Of a stretch of 64,000 nt of DNA, positions 20,937 through 31,563 are shown piece by piece (positions within the stretch are counted from its first letter, which is position 1; every line of letters begins with the position of its first letter). Origin of the DNA: Pleurostoma richardsiae. Its lineage: Eukaryota > Ascomycota > Sordariomycetes > Calosphaeriales > Pleurostomataceae. The notes beneath the pieces are model-generated. The model saw only the letters and a program-made list of their open reading frames with translations, was not told the DNA's origin and made no database searches. The stretch spans positions 434,001 through 498,000 of the forward strand of contig JANBVO010000022.1 of NCBI GenBank assembly GCA_030052745.1, read 5' to 3'. The translations under genes and the position numbers were made by a program.

Positions 20937-22774
20937 TCATGCCCTTCCCGCCGGCACGAAACGCACCCTGATACCCGATAGCATGGCCAGGAAGAAGTAG
21001 CTCATCTCCTCTTCGCGCGGCATCTCCACGACCTCGATATCGAATTCTCTCACCAGCGCCGCCACGGCCTTGTGCACGATCATCTCCCCGAGGTTCCGTC
21101 CTGGACAGGTCCTCACCCCGCCTCCCCAGGTCAGGTTGTAGCGCTCCATCCTCCTGATCCGTTCCTCTTCTATTTCACCAACGTCCTTACCTTCATCATC
21201 CCCCGTCAACCACCGCTCTGGCCGGTACTCCTCCGCGTCCGCGCCGAAGACCTCCAGGTTCCGGTGCAGTGCGGCGGGGGGGCAACCGACCGTTGTCCCC
21301 TCCGGTAAGAAATGCCCGTGCACGCGCATACCACCCCCAGGCACCCTCCGGGGCAGCGACATGCCGATCACGGGATACAGCCGCTGGGCCTCCCTGACAC
21401 AGGCGTACATATACGGAAGCCGGGCCGACAACGGCGACCCAACAGCCGCGGCAGCAGCAATATCGGGACGGGGCGAGGTGGTGGCGTCGCTGACGCGGGC
21501 CTCAGCGGCAAGCCGAGCGTAGACAGCCTCTTGGGAGGCGGCCATCGCGACGGCGGCAGTCAGTGCAGAGCAGGTGGTCTCGTGGCCGGCGCCGAAGTTG
21601 GTCATGGCCATGCGGTGCAGGTAGAGCGGGGTGAACTGCTCGGGCTTAGAGAGGTGCAGCTGGATGAGGTCGGCGGTGAGGTCCCGCCGGTGATCTTTCT
21701 GCTTACGTGCGGAGTTGATGGCTGCGGTGCGCTTGGAGATGTTCCTGTATACGCCCTGGAGACACACTGGCTCAGTAAACCACGGGCAATGGAGGAGGAA
21801 TACCAGCACAGCGAAATAAAGGAGAATTAGCAACGTACGGTGAAGAAGGACTTGAAGCCCTTGGGCGACTTGTATCTCAGCCCCCAGACCGCAGCAAACG
21901 CCCGGCCAAACCCCCGCGAGTACGACTCGGCCACCGCCGCGGCGGGGAACAGCCCGAAGACGCTCTTGCGCCGCCACCCCATCTGGCCGTGCTCGGCAGC
22001 GCCGCCGTCTGACCCGGCCTTCAGCCAACCCGGTGACCAAGACAGGCAGACGGCGCCGAGGCACTCGACGACGGCGATGTGCATCCACGTCCGGAGGTCG
22101 ACCTCCGCGCCGGCCGTGGCCCGGATAGCAGCGACGAGGCGCGCCAGCACGGCGTCGACGGCGGGCTCGTAGCGGCGCAGGTGCGAGGCCTGGTACAGCG
22201 GGCCGATGAGACGTCGCTGGAGGCGGTAGCGCTTCATGTCTCGCTCGGAGAGCAAGTCGAGTGTGTCTGGGGAGCAGATACGGAGGCGGCTGTCCACGGT
22301 TGCCTTGTTGAGTGTTGTAGCGACTGAGCGCGGGGTCAGTTATTGGTGTAAGCGAAGTACAGTGGCTTTTCTCAACTCACGATAGAAGTCGGATTTCTCA
22401 TATCCGCTGCTGGCGTCTGCAAAAAAATCGGTGAGGATGCGTTACGATGTAGGTGCACGAGGGGGTGTAGACACACTGTAGATGATCTTGAATGCTTCCT
22501 GAGAGTCAAACCAGACCTCGTTTGGCCCGACCCGAACTGCATGACCGTACATCCTATGAAGCGTCTTGGCGAGGGTGAGCATCCGCCCGTTCCTCGCCTG
22601 GTAGGCCTGCCAGACATTGGAAATGGCAGCAAGGCGAGGCCCCGGCACTTTGGCTAGTGGATGAAGAAAGAGTCGGTATAGGATAATCCCTGTCGACACA
22701 AGGAGTGCAACGGCAACGATCATGGTGGTTGCTGTCAAGACAGGCCATAGCAGGCTGGATATCAAGGACGACAT
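20937..22774 (-). CDS. Cytochrome P450 monooxygenase
   Basis: Membrane-anchored haem-thiolate monooxygenase of the ER (microsomal class II), substrate unknown. Exons: 22477-22774, 22381-22416, 21839-22323, 20937-21755; 545 aa. N-terminal anchor at residues 5-35 (SLLWPVLTATTMIVAVALLV), then the proline hinge KVPGPRLAAISN. Splicing across the 36-nt second exon yields IIYNASSGYEKSDFYLATTL, as in pisatin-demethylase/benzoate-hydroxylase-like fungal P450s. The I-helix oxygen-binding motif is FGAGHETT (about residue 327). The K-helix ExxR is EAQR (about 395), followed by PERW, and the haem loop is WGGGVRTCPGRN with axial Cys at about residue 490. Odd points: an Ala-rich, low-complexity insert (DIAAAAAVGSP) before the K helix, and a Trp in place of the usual Phe at the first position of the haem loop. 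A FAD monooxygenase and other tailoring-type genes follow to the right. Confidence 0.93.
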
Positions 22775-23340
22775 GGTGTGAAATCTGATGGCCAACCTGG
22801 GGAGGCCCAGCCTCAGGGATGACAGGTGATGAACATGAAGTATCGGACCCCCTTCGTTGTTGCAATTGTATCGTCGTCCACTTTCTGATGATGCCTTCGT
22901 TGGAGCCCACGTGACGGACCAATTTTTCACTCTGGAGAACATTTGAACGTCAGATACTTTCTTCGCATGGAAAAGAACCAGTACTTACAGCTCATATGAA
23001 TTCACTCATCAATCCTACAGATGAGATCTTCTCAAACGAGGAGAAATCGAACGCCCTGAGGTTTATGATTTTGTTGTGGGTGAGCATGAAGCTTGGTAAC
23101 TATGTACCTATGTATAGGTGGTCGGACTGCCCATTGACGGCCATTGGTTTCAAAACTCTGCGCAAGAAACCTCTGTCGCCCACCGTAGCCCCTGACCGTA
23201 GGCCTATTCACATCACCACTCGTGCACGGAAGGCAAGATATGATTATGCATGTTTTATTGCTAATCTAGAGTGGGAATAGAAGAGATAATTAGTATATGT
23301 TCAGCGGGAACACACCTGACTGACGCGGTCGAGTTGCTAT
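22775..23340. other. P450 upstream region
   Basis: 566 bp upstream of the P450 start. Frames at 22775-22942 continue the P450 frame upstream but lack conserved content, so they are read as 5' UTR. From about 22950 the sequence becomes AT-richer and I see no gene. Confidence 0.4.
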
Positions 23341-23480
23341 CTATAGCTTCGAGATGATTCCCGAAGTAACAGACTCGCCTCGATCAACCTTAAACGACAA
23401 CCCAGTGATGAACTTCGCCTCATCTCAGCTACAAGCACCCCAGTATGAGACAGGCTTCATTGTTCTAGGCACTTAAGCAG
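23341..23480 (-). pseudogene. Decayed C-terminal fragment of a short-chain dehydrogenase
   Basis: On the minus strand, 23424 down to 23341 translates without interruption as DEAKFITGLSFKVDRGE followed by SVTSGIISKL and a stop. This is a clear match to the last motif of classical SDR proteins (SDEA.F.TG....VDGG), which closes their cofactor-binding fold. Directly upstream in the same frame is a TGA where the usual Ser should be, preceded by VSYWGACS, which resembles the family's HWV.fL. segment. Further upstream, stop codons appear and no family motif can be followed (no TGxxxGxG, no YxxxK). The active-site half is therefore gone. This is a relic, not a gene. It shows that this accessory stretch once held another oxidoreductase. 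A transposon-driven or RIP-type decay is possible. The start of the relic, around 23480, is uncertain. Confidence 0.65.
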
Positions 23481-24206
23481 CAGCTGTCGGCCTTGTCACC
23501 CTCTGCTAGCTTATCTCTGTGTGGGATGGCAAAGATGCGGCGATGTCGGGACTATGGAGGCGTTCGGCCGTGGGTATGAGGATGATCTGACGAGTAAACA
23601 AGTAGACACCATATTCGAGCTCATACTAGCTTCTACGTTATAGTATAGCGCGATCAATTCAGGCATTTCTGCCTAGTGATGTGACAGGATATACTACTAA
23701 GATCGACGTCTGCTTTCATATGCTAGCATCTGTGCGTTTGCGCGCTTGAGGAACGCCAGTTCTTGTATGCTTTCTTACGATGCACTGGAGCGGTGTGTCC
23801 GTCTGAGACCGTTTTTATCGTTCAATAAACAGATCAACGCAATGTTAATTGAGACTAATGAATGCGCCAAACCTCCCCAAAATCCCATAAGGCAGCCAAG
23901 TTTGACGTCATTTTTCTGCTATTTGTCAGCTACGGCGGTTATTGGAAATGCTGAAATGAGTCGTGACAAAGTGGTAGATTGCTTGAGGCTTAGCCTACTA
24001 TTCGAAGTACAGAGGGCGCTTGACAATTCCTTGCGTATCGGCAGTGCCTAGCAGCTCTTGCACTGCATGTCAGCTGAAGTAATCGTAGGCTTCGAGACTA
24101 TAAATTTCGTGGCTTATGCGAGAATTATCTCTGTTGCGTGCTCGAGCTTCTCCTCATCTGCCAGCTCAACATAGTAAGAGCAACTGTCCAGCTGCGACGG
24201 AACAGA
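23481..24206. other. Degenerate intergenic stretch
   Basis: About 726 bp between the SDR relic and the FAD monooxygenase. It may include further decayed parts of the SDR gene. The promoter of the monooxygenase should lie in its right part (a TATAAA-like CTATAAATTT near 24098-24107). No intact frame is supported. Confidence 0.4.
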
Positions 24207-25382
24207 ATGTCAGCCAGCAAGCCGGTCCTAATCTCAGGCGCTGGCCTCGCGTCACTGCTCCTTGCTCAATCCTTGCGCTTGTCCAAGATTCCATTCAAGA
24301 TCTTTGAGCGCGATGCATCGTTTGTATTTCGCGCACAAGGGTACCGACTGCGTCTGTCGTCAGAAGGCCTCGACGCCATCGAGTCAGTTCTCGATCCCGA
24401 GACCTTCCAGCGATTCTGGGATAAGTGTGGTAAAACAGGCGGCAGTGGCTTCTCCGCATTCGATGCCGTGACCGGGGAGCAGACCGAGCATGTAGTACCT
24501 GAGAACCTGTCCTCGCGGGGCGGCAAGGTCGTTGGCATATCTCGGGGAGACATGCGCAAGGTCTTCGCAGAGGGGTGTGAAGATCACATCGAATGGTCCA
24601 AGCGTGTTACTGGCTATGAACTGACCGATGACGGCGTGAGAGCAATATTTGCGGATGGCACCAAGTCGGTCGAGGGTTCAATGCTCATTGGCGGTGAAGG
24701 CATCTACTCGAAGGTCGCCAAGCAGCTGTCGGGTGGGAAGCTCAAGGTCTACGACACGGGTGCCAGGGGTATTCATGGCCAAGCGCCCAGTACGGCTTTC
24801 AGAGCCCTGGGTGAGGGAGTCTTCAGGCTGCGAGATGGCACACGTCCCAATGGCGCAGTCTTCATCATTACCAATGTCCGCCCTGGTGACATGGACGACC
24901 CTAATGTCCAGTTCGGCTGGACGATGGGGGGCCAACCAGGTGTGATCCGCGCCCCAAATGACGACTACACCATCGTGGGCAAGGAGGCTGCTCAAATCGC
25001 CAAGTCACTTGTCAAGGACTGGCATCCGCGCTTCAAGCCCCTCTTCGACGAGATGAACGAGTCGGAAGCTGCCTTCTGGAAGATTACGTGTTCGACGCCG
25101 TCGGGTGTGCCCGAATGGCCCAACGACCCTCGGGTGACCGTCATTGGCGATGCTGTCCACTCCATGACACCGGCCGGAGGCATTGGGGCCAACACTGCGG
25201 TTCGAGATTCCGCCTTGCTTGGGAGGTTGCTCCGCGAAGCTGGTGGTTACAAGCCTGGCGTCACGGCCGCCTATGAGAAGGAGATGAGAGTCTACGCCAG
25301 CGAGGCTGTCCATCAGAGTTATTCCACTGCCGCCGGCGCATTTAGTATCAAGATTGAGGAAGACTCCAGTCCTACGGTATGA
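24207..25382 (+). CDS. FAD-dependent monooxygenase (salicylate/kynurenine-hydroxylase type)
   Basis: Flavoprotein hydroxylase of the UbiH/PHBH-like group, using FAD and NAD(P)H to oxygenate an aromatic or similar substrate. Single exon, 391 aa. The start is taken at the ATG at 24207. An upstream in-frame ATG at 24138 would add 23 residues (hydrophobic then Arg-rich), which puts the Rossmann motif unusually far in. The dinucleotide motif is VLISGAGLASLLLAQSL (residues 7-23) followed by KIFERD at the end of strand 2. RGDMRKVFAEG near 117-127 fits the R-rich helix. The second FAD motif, VIGDAVHSMTPAGGIGANTAVRD, lies at about 312-333, with the Asp that contacts the flavin ribose. One deviation: GAGLAS replaces the usual GxGxxG. 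The C terminus is short. It could be a tailoring enzyme working with the P450, on the other strand about 1.4 kb away, but no backbone synthase is present. Confidence 0.88.
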   Translation: MSASKPVLISGAGLASLLLAQSLRLSKIPFKIFERDASFVFRAQGYRLRLSSEGLDAIESVLDPETFQRFWDKCGKTGGSGFSAFDAVTGEQTEHVVPENLSSRGGKVVGISRGDMRKVFAEGCEDHIEWSKRVTGYELTDDGVRAIFADGTKSVEGSMLIGGEGIYSKVAKQLSGGKLKVYDTGARGIHGQAPSTAFRALGEGVFRLRDGTRPNGAVFIITNVRPGDMDDPNVQFGWTMGGQPGVIRAPNDDYTIVGKEAAQIAKSLVKDWHPRFKPLFDEMNESEAAFWKITCSTPSGVPEWPNDPRVTVIGDAVHSMTPAGGIGANTAVRDSALLGRLLREAGGYKPGVTAAYEKEMRVYASEAVHQSYSTAAGAFSIKIEEDSSPTV

Positions 25383-26121
25383 TTCTCGTCTTTATGAACA
25401 GATACGAGATTGTGAACGGACGGAAAATCCTTGGTGTGCAGGTAGACACCTAGATAAATGAGATCACGGACATATGGCTAGACAATACGATAAAGCTGTC
25501 GAATAATAATGATTCTTGCGACTAGGGTATTTCCTCGCCTTGCTCTTGCTCCCCAGCCAATACTTCCACAGTATTAAAGGATTGCTGCTGAGAGTCTAAA
25601 GCCCGATGAGCCCAGAGAAAGCCAGCGGGTTCAAGAGCCGAGTCTCTGTGCTTTGCTGCGAAAGGATCGTAGGTAGTAGAACCTGCCTCGAAAGAACTCA
25701 GGACCATAATACATACAGTCTGCTTCCAACCAGGGGTCCTCCTGTCCTCGAAATAAAGCATCCTTCAGAAAGAACCCAATCCCTATTCTCCCGTATATTC
25801 CCAGCATTCTATGGGTGAGGTGTAATGATCAGCACGCTGAAGCCGATCGTTAGAAGAGCTTCTATTTCCAGTTCCCTGTATGTCCTACCGTGAGCCTTGC
25901 GCTTCAAAGAAATTAGAGCGTGCCATATCGGCATAGCATGTCACGTAATCTAGCAATCTTCTGCGACAAGAGACGAATGCGGAGTCTCATCGATTGAGAT
26001 TCGGCGAGTGTATCAAACATATCCTATAAGTGTCGACTTATGCTTGGTAGCTTTGGATAAGTCCCGTAACCAGACTCTCCTTCTCCGCAGCAAGCTTCAA
26101 CTTTCGCCAATCGGACTAGTT
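25383..26121. other. Convergent intergenic region
   Basis: 739 bp between the 3' ends of the FAD monooxygenase and the sulfotransferase-like gene. Moderately AT-rich. The minus-strand frame at 25522-25761 (79 codons) has no recognisable feature and is not called. Confidence 0.4.
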
Positions 26122-26967
26122 CTACAAGAGCTTGCAGAGAAACCAACCAAGGAGCCCGATTAAACAACACAAGAGAGTCCAGGAGAACAGACCTATTGCA
26201 ACAATCAATCGGAACGCCCTCCGAACCTCGTCTGGCCCGTTATTATGGGGAAACGTCCTGTCCGGAACAGGCACATCAAGGATCTTGCACAGTGGCTCCC
26301 ACCCATCGCTGCACCGGTAAAAGAACAACTTCTCAGGAGGCACCATCCTCTGTAGCTCTTTCTCGTGCCTTTGTAGGCCGTCCGGGCCGTCAAATCCCTC
26401 GACCCCGATGTGCCGCTTCATTAGTGCCCCTTGGAGTTCCATGAATCTGGGGAAGTTGTTAAGCCTCGGCGCCGGCCAGATCAGCCAGGGCAGCCACCAG
26501 AGCTCCCGGTAAGACTCGAGAAGTCGCTGGCTCTTCCACCAGGAGTCCGGTTCGCGCGTCGTAACGATGACGATGGCGTCCGGGAATGCCTCGAGGAGCT
26601 CAGAGACCATGAGGGTAGCCGGCATGTCTGTCGTGCCGACGTAGCCGTCCATCAGGTCCAAAAGCAGCCAGTTCAACTTCTTGCGCGCCGCCGCTGTAGA
26701 TTCAGGCTTGACGGCAAGTTCCATGGCCTCGAGCCACCCTTGACCGTGGCGGCGCGGCCCTCCCATTGCTTGGCTTGGTCCATCGTGCACCGGTCCGTCG
26801 AGCAGGATCTGAAGCGCCTCGCGGAACGTTTTTGTGCCGGTTCTTGTCCTAGGGTTTATGTTAGCTCGGACGGACGTGAGACGGCATCGAAGGAGAGAGG
26901 CATACATTCCAGCACCTATAACGCGGAACTTGCTGCCCTTCACGGGCTTGGTTGGCCCTTGGCCCAT
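26122..26967 (-). CDS. Sulfotransferase-like P-loop protein with C-terminal anchor
   Basis: Fungal family of sulfotransferase-fold proteins (Sulfotransfer_4 type, often mislabelled as NAD-dependent epimerases). The biochemical role of most members is unproven; transfer of a sulfuryl group from PAPS is the family expectation. Exons 26906-26967 and 26122-26848; the 57-nt intron 26849-26905 has no in-frame stop, so the unspliced frame stays open. Splicing gives 262 aa with the cofactor-loop motif VIGAGMTRTGTKTFREALQILL (residues 16-37). Other family marks: DGYVGTTDMPATLMVSELLEAFPDAIVIVTTREPDSWWKSQ, with the TTREP 3'-phosphate-binding Arg; the substrate side RFMELQGALMKRHIG; and LFFYRCSDGWEPLCKILDVPVPDRTFPH. 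The last 25 residues are a hydrophobic helix (LIVAIGLFSWTLLCCLIGLLGW), a C-terminal membrane anchor. The start at 26967 is the only ATG near the motif. Confidence 0.85.
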   Translation of the reverse strand: MGQGPTKPVKGSKFRVIGAGMYASLLRCRLTSVRANINPRTRTGTKTFREALQILLDGPVHDGPSQAMGGPRRHGQGWLEAMELAVKPESTAAARKKLNWLLLDLMDGYVGTTDMPATLMVSELLEAFPDAIVIVTTREPDSWWKSQRLLESYRELWWLPWLIWPAPRLNNFPRFMELQGALMKRHIGVEGFDGPDGLQRHEKELQRMVPPEKLFFYRCSDGWEPLCKILDVPVPDRTFPHNNGPDEVRRAFRLIVAIGLFSWTLLCCLIGLLGWFLCKLL

Positions 26968-28206
26968 GATAGACGGCCTCTCAGCTTCCTGTGCAGCCTG
27001 TCTCTTCCTTCTGAGAGGCTGGAGCAGCGGTAAAATTTCGAGTGCGGATGGCGTTCATTTCGCGCTTGCACTAGTCGATCTGACGTGGCTGTGGAGATCC
27101 TCACCATACCCGGAGACATAAGCAGCAGGTGGCTGCTCTACTACACCTCCGATAGTTTCTTGGACCGAGAAATTCAGCTGGCAAGATCGCGACGTGAATG
27201 TGGCTGAGACGATGCATCAGCCAGCCCTATCTCGAAAGTTCGCGCAGCGAAGACGTTCAATATTGACGAAGACGAGCTGTAACTTCTATATGATAATACC
27301 AGAGATATTTCTCGCTATCTAGAACATTTCAAATCTCTATAGTGTAGCATGGACTATGCAACAACAACGTGGCTAGTTCCGTAGACATGCCCAGCATTCA
27401 AGAAAGGACTTAATCGCCGGCTCGGCTCATATCGTGATCCTGGGACTTCGAACCATCACGAGCCTTAGTTGTGCACTCTCTATCCCAAAAACAATAATCA
27501 AGTAAAGCGTTTGTGTTATTTAGATATAATAAGTGTCAGGGACACTTCATTAGGACCGGAGGGATTTCCTTAGCCTCCCGATATTCTTTCAAGAAGGGAC
27601 CAGTTAGGGTAATGCTAGCTCTTTTCACATCAAGAGGCTGGCTCTCACTATGGCATCACTATCATTTAGTCCTCTCAGGACGTCATCACCGGAGGAGTGC
27701 TGTACAACTTGATTTTTTTTGAGGGAAGAACCGCGAACAATATGCTCGTCTGTACGGTGACGACCAGCGCGAAAGCGCGTACTTTATGCCTCGGTGTTGG
27801 ACTTGGTCTCTCACTTTCCTTCTCTGTAGTTGAGGTGAGTGGAGCAACGAGCACACTTCACGTACCAATGCCACGGACACGCGTGAGATTCTCGCCCACC
27901 GCAGTCCGACCCCCTGAGGCCCTAGACCAATCGATTTAGCGGTCCTCTAAGCCCCAGATGGGGTAAGCGCTCCCGCTCTACAGGGCCGACGAGCCGGGTA
28001 ATTGGGGATCCCCCGCAGGCGAGGTGTCCAGATAGATCAGATATAAAGTTACGCGCCTGCTTTCGAGCCCCCAGCTTCTTCCCCGGATTTTAGCGCTCAG
28101 TCTTGAGGTCGATTAATATAACAAGCCACTCCCACTGTTCAGTATCTAACAATCGAATACGTGTTCTCAAGGCGGACCCTCCTCCTTGAACTTCTGGTAT
28201 CCCATC
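26968..28206. other. Intergenic region, AT-richer
   Basis: 1,239 bp between the sulfotransferase-like gene (-) and the RTA1-like gene (+). The upstream frame of the latter stays open from 28150 and may be the tail of a lost upstream exon. No other gene, RNA or repeat is supported. Confidence 0.4.
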
Positions 28207-28674
28207 ATGAACTTGTTACCCCACTATGAACTAAGCCTCCTGCAGCGCATGCTGCTCATCTGGGTCTTCATCATCGGCGGCCTGGTCATCGGCTTCCAGG
28301 CAGGACAGCAGTACGCCGAGGCTCCGAAATCGTGGACTAGACTCACCAAGGAAACCAAGTGAGTGGTAGCCGCAGTCTTTGTCACTTGCAGCAGCCAGGG
28401 GTAAAACTAAGTTCTGGGTCATGGAAGAAGGCTGACGATTTGTGCCAGGCCGTACTGGTACACGTTCTACATCTTCGAAGCTTTCATGCTGTCACAGATC
28501 ACGTATCGTGTGTTCCTATTCAATATGTCAGGACAACTATTCGGCTACGAGGAAGTGATCCTCGACGGCATCTGGTTCGGTCTCCTTGGTCTCGAAGCTC
28601 TCATGATTGCCGGACTGGTTGCGCGACGCCTCTTCATGGCTGTCAGTCCCAAGTCGAAAGTCAAGGCGCAATGA
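28207..28674 (+). CDS. Small membrane protein resembling RTA1 C-terminal half
   Basis: Two exons, 28207-28358 and 28449-28674, intron 28359-28448 (GTGAGT...TGCCAG), 125 aa. Three hydrophobic segments: LLIWVFIIGGLVIGF, WYTFYIFEAFMLSQITY and IWFGLLGLEALMIAGLVARRL. The stretch ITYRVFLFNMSGQLFGYEEVILDG resembles the TM5-TM6 region of RTA1-like lipid-translocating exporters (IFR.vEf..G..g.i...E...Y..D), but the family normally has about seven segments and 280-320 residues. Two readings are possible: a genuine small three-TM protein, or the surviving C-terminal part of a broken RTA1-like gene whose 5' exons are lost. In the second case the upstream frame open from 28150 would be part of a former exon. 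Function is therefore not assigned. Confidence 0.5.
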
Positions 28675-28824
28675 TTTCTGAGATGACAATGGAGAATCCA
28701 CTACATTGTGACGAGAATAGTTGAGAGGAGAGGAGTGAGGTGATCAATAGGGGCCGTCAAGCCATATGTTATATTATCAGGTATACTTGGTTGTTGGTGA
28801 GATCTCGCTAAGGTCGACGAATGT

Positions 28825-31258
28825 TCAGTATATAGGACCAGTATCAAAACTGGACTCTTCAATAAAGGCATCCCATGTAGCCTATGATCGTCAGTCCGAG
28901 AGCACTCTGAACGTGAAAAGGGAGGGAGAGACAAACCCAATCAAATTCCGTGCTAGATAAGTCCTTGTCAAATGAGTATATCCCGTTGGGTGCGTCAAAA
29001 TCCAGCCTGATTCCCGAAAGCTCTGAGGGTGTTTGCGGCGATACCGTCTGGGCAGCCCCAGTCGCAGTTTCAGCTCCGGTATGGAAGCTTGAAAGCATGC
29101 CGACAAGAAACTGATGGACTCTCTGCGCCTCATCACAGGAGTCCATCCCTTCTGCCAGGTAGGCACACGATTTCTCCAAGGCCTGCAAGAGAAGGGCGCT
29201 GTCTGGAATGGCCTCCGTATTGGGGGCTTTTCGCCTCAATTCCAGCTCTAAAAACAGAACCATCGCAGCCAGAGTTAACATTTGCCTGGTTTGTGAGAGT
29301 TCATAAAAGGATGGCTCCAAGCCCTGTTGGGAGGCTAGCAGCGCCAAAGCAGATGAGACACATCGATCTCGAGAGAACTTGAAGCGACTGTCGACGCTTC
29401 CTTTGGCCATGAATCTGCGATGCAGGATGCACATGCCCTTGTGGTACATGCCCAGCAGGCTCAGATTAGAAAAGTTGGCTGTAGTTCGGATGGGATCGCC
29501 ATTGTCCCCGCTGGGAGGTGCTTTCATGTGTGGAGGGAAGTCCTCATATGCTCGATACACGGCGTGGTCAATTTCGAGGACGATCTCGTACGGGCCTAAA
29601 CTCGGGCTGCTATTGAGATCGGCGACGCGACCCAGTGCACGGAACAGACGCCCCTTGACAATCAGGTACGTCACCGGCGTAGATTCCGTGAGCGGTCGCG
29701 AAGGAGGAAGAATGGCGGTGTCCTCGGAAAGCTCCCAGTCATATAGGTTGCGAGGTTCCATCGTATCCGAGTGTATTGCTGGCATCATACGCGGGAAGCC
29801 CCCAAGAAACGAGGCCATATCATCCATGCTGATTACGGAGAGCCAGATGCGGCGTCGATATTCCGCCTTCAAAGCCGAGATGCCCGGGGAATGAGAGGGG
29901 TCGCGGTGGTAGCCCATGTTGATGGCGGCGCGAACCACGACGCCTGTCATTATCCATAGGCCTCGACGATTGTCATCTTTCCTATTCAGCTCGGCGGTGG
30001 CGTTCAAGCGCAAGGTCTCTACGGTGTATGGTAAACACTTGGCGATGTCACCACTCAGTAGACACTGCGCCGTGCGCATCCGATAGAGTTGAAAAAGCGA
30101 TTCGGAGATGCCCTCATACTCTGGTGGCTCCCCATATTGGTGATAGGCGAGCATGGTAATGCCGAGAATGGAGAACAGGAGACCAAGCCATATAAAGTTT
30201 GTCTGGGACGGGTCTCTCCAGTGCTCGTTGAACTAATGCGAGGTTAGCGAAGGAATAAGACAAAACCTGGGTCGGACTCATACCTCGCGCATAAAAGTCG
30301 GCTCATGGAGGATAGCTGACCATCTTGTAAGCAGGACGCGCGCCAGTATGCGATAAGAAACTTACGCGGGACGGCTATGGGGAAGGCTTGACGGTCAAAG
30401 AAGTGGGAGATCATCCGACCAACCTCGGGCTTAGGCGGCAGACTGGACAGGATCTCAATGCGTTCGATCGGCTTGACTTGGCTAAAGAGCAGACTCGATC
30501 CATCGACCATGTGTGAGGGAGGAGGTCGGAAGCTGTAATCACTTTTGTCGTTCTGCTCTTGGTTCCAAGTTCTTTTGAGCTCATTGATCTGGGAAATCCC
30601 GAATCAGAGAAGGGTACAAGACGTAGCCGAGCCATTATTGCGAGCATCAAAGGCCAAGGCGAGGAGAGTATGAAAGAGAACGAGCAGCGACGGGAATAGT
30701 AAGATACCTCTTGGAGAACGGCGTACCAATCATCCCCGCCGAGATACACGGAGTGGATGCCATCCATCATCGTCTCCATTGCCCCCGCCGCATCCGGGGC
30801 ATCGGACTCTACAACTGTCTGGTGTAACTCGGCCTTGGAGTTGGAACTTTCGGGCGTATAAACCACATGTTCGCTCGGCGAAGAGATCTCCCGGCGCTCC
30901 GCTATTAGTCTCTTGACCAAATCCTCTAAGTGGTCGATACGCTGGCGCATTGCATCGCCATTTGTATCAGCAAGTGTGATGGGCGTGACTCCGTTCTTGG
31001 GTCCGCGGAACTTGCAAGTAGCTTGTTCGCCGCGGGTCATACAGTTCTGACAAGGCTGCTCTCGGTTACATTTTAGTCTGAGCTTCGTTAGCAATTACCT
31101 CTCACCTAGACGGGTTGCTTGAAACGCTGAATCGATATTGGTCTTACACACTTTCTAGTGCGACAGGGATCACATGATAAAGGGATGCGGGAGCGCCGAT
31201 GAGGCCCGCGAGCTTGCTTTACGGCCCGAACGGGCGACGGAGCTCCTTGTGACGGCAT
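28825..31258 (-). CDS. Zn2Cys6 transcription factor, divergent from SDR
   Basis: Gal4-type regulator with six exons: 31152-31258, 30708-31077, 30366-30588, 30284-30315 (32-nt microexon), 28937-30232 and 28825-28881; 694 aa. Zinc cluster CDPCRTRKLKCNREQPCQNC then x8-C (C29, C32, C39, C45, C48, C57), restored by joining exons 1 and 2 at the second available acceptor. The first acceptor adds residues and breaks the C-x6-C spacing. A linker follows with a coiled coil (RQRIDHLEDLVKRLIAERR). The fungal TF domain (Fungal_trans) spans about residues 190-560: AVPPILHEPTFMRE across the microexon, FSILGITMLAYHQYG, GYHRDPSHSPGISALKAEYRRRIWLSVISMDD, then GMYHKGMCILHRRF. The last exon supplies ATWDAFIEESSFDTGP. 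The start is the first ATG after an in-frame stop. The 305-bp gap to the SDR on the plus strand makes direct control of that gene plausible. Confidence 0.87.
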
Positions 31259-31563
31259 GCTTGCGGGGGTGTGTTGAATCTGGTCGGCATTCTGGTTGAA
31301 GGGGGATAACGGAGACGGCTGGAGATTCGGGGGAAGGTCGTCATCCGCACCCACCACGTGACCGTTAAGTCCGCGGAGATCACGGTCATCCCGGCCAGCG
31401 CCCCGGGCAGCCTCAAATCCGTGGACTTATCGCGGTTAGACCATAATAGCTCCGGCATACCGTAACTGGCAGATATATAGATATGTAGCGTTGGGATCGA
31501 CGGCGAGGAGAGCATTCATCCTGACTATGCCCACTCGAGCGAAAGTGCCCACCAACACCCTCC
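31259..31563. promoter_or_regulatory. Short divergent promoter, TF/SDR
   Basis: Only 305 bp separate the start codons of the regulator (-) and the SDR (+), so both promoters overlap. CCG/CGG triplets are frequent (for example GTCCGCGGA, AATCCGTGGA, TTATCGCGGTTAG), as expected for a Zn2Cys6 target, but no clear inverted CGG pair can be assigned. Confidence 0.45.
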
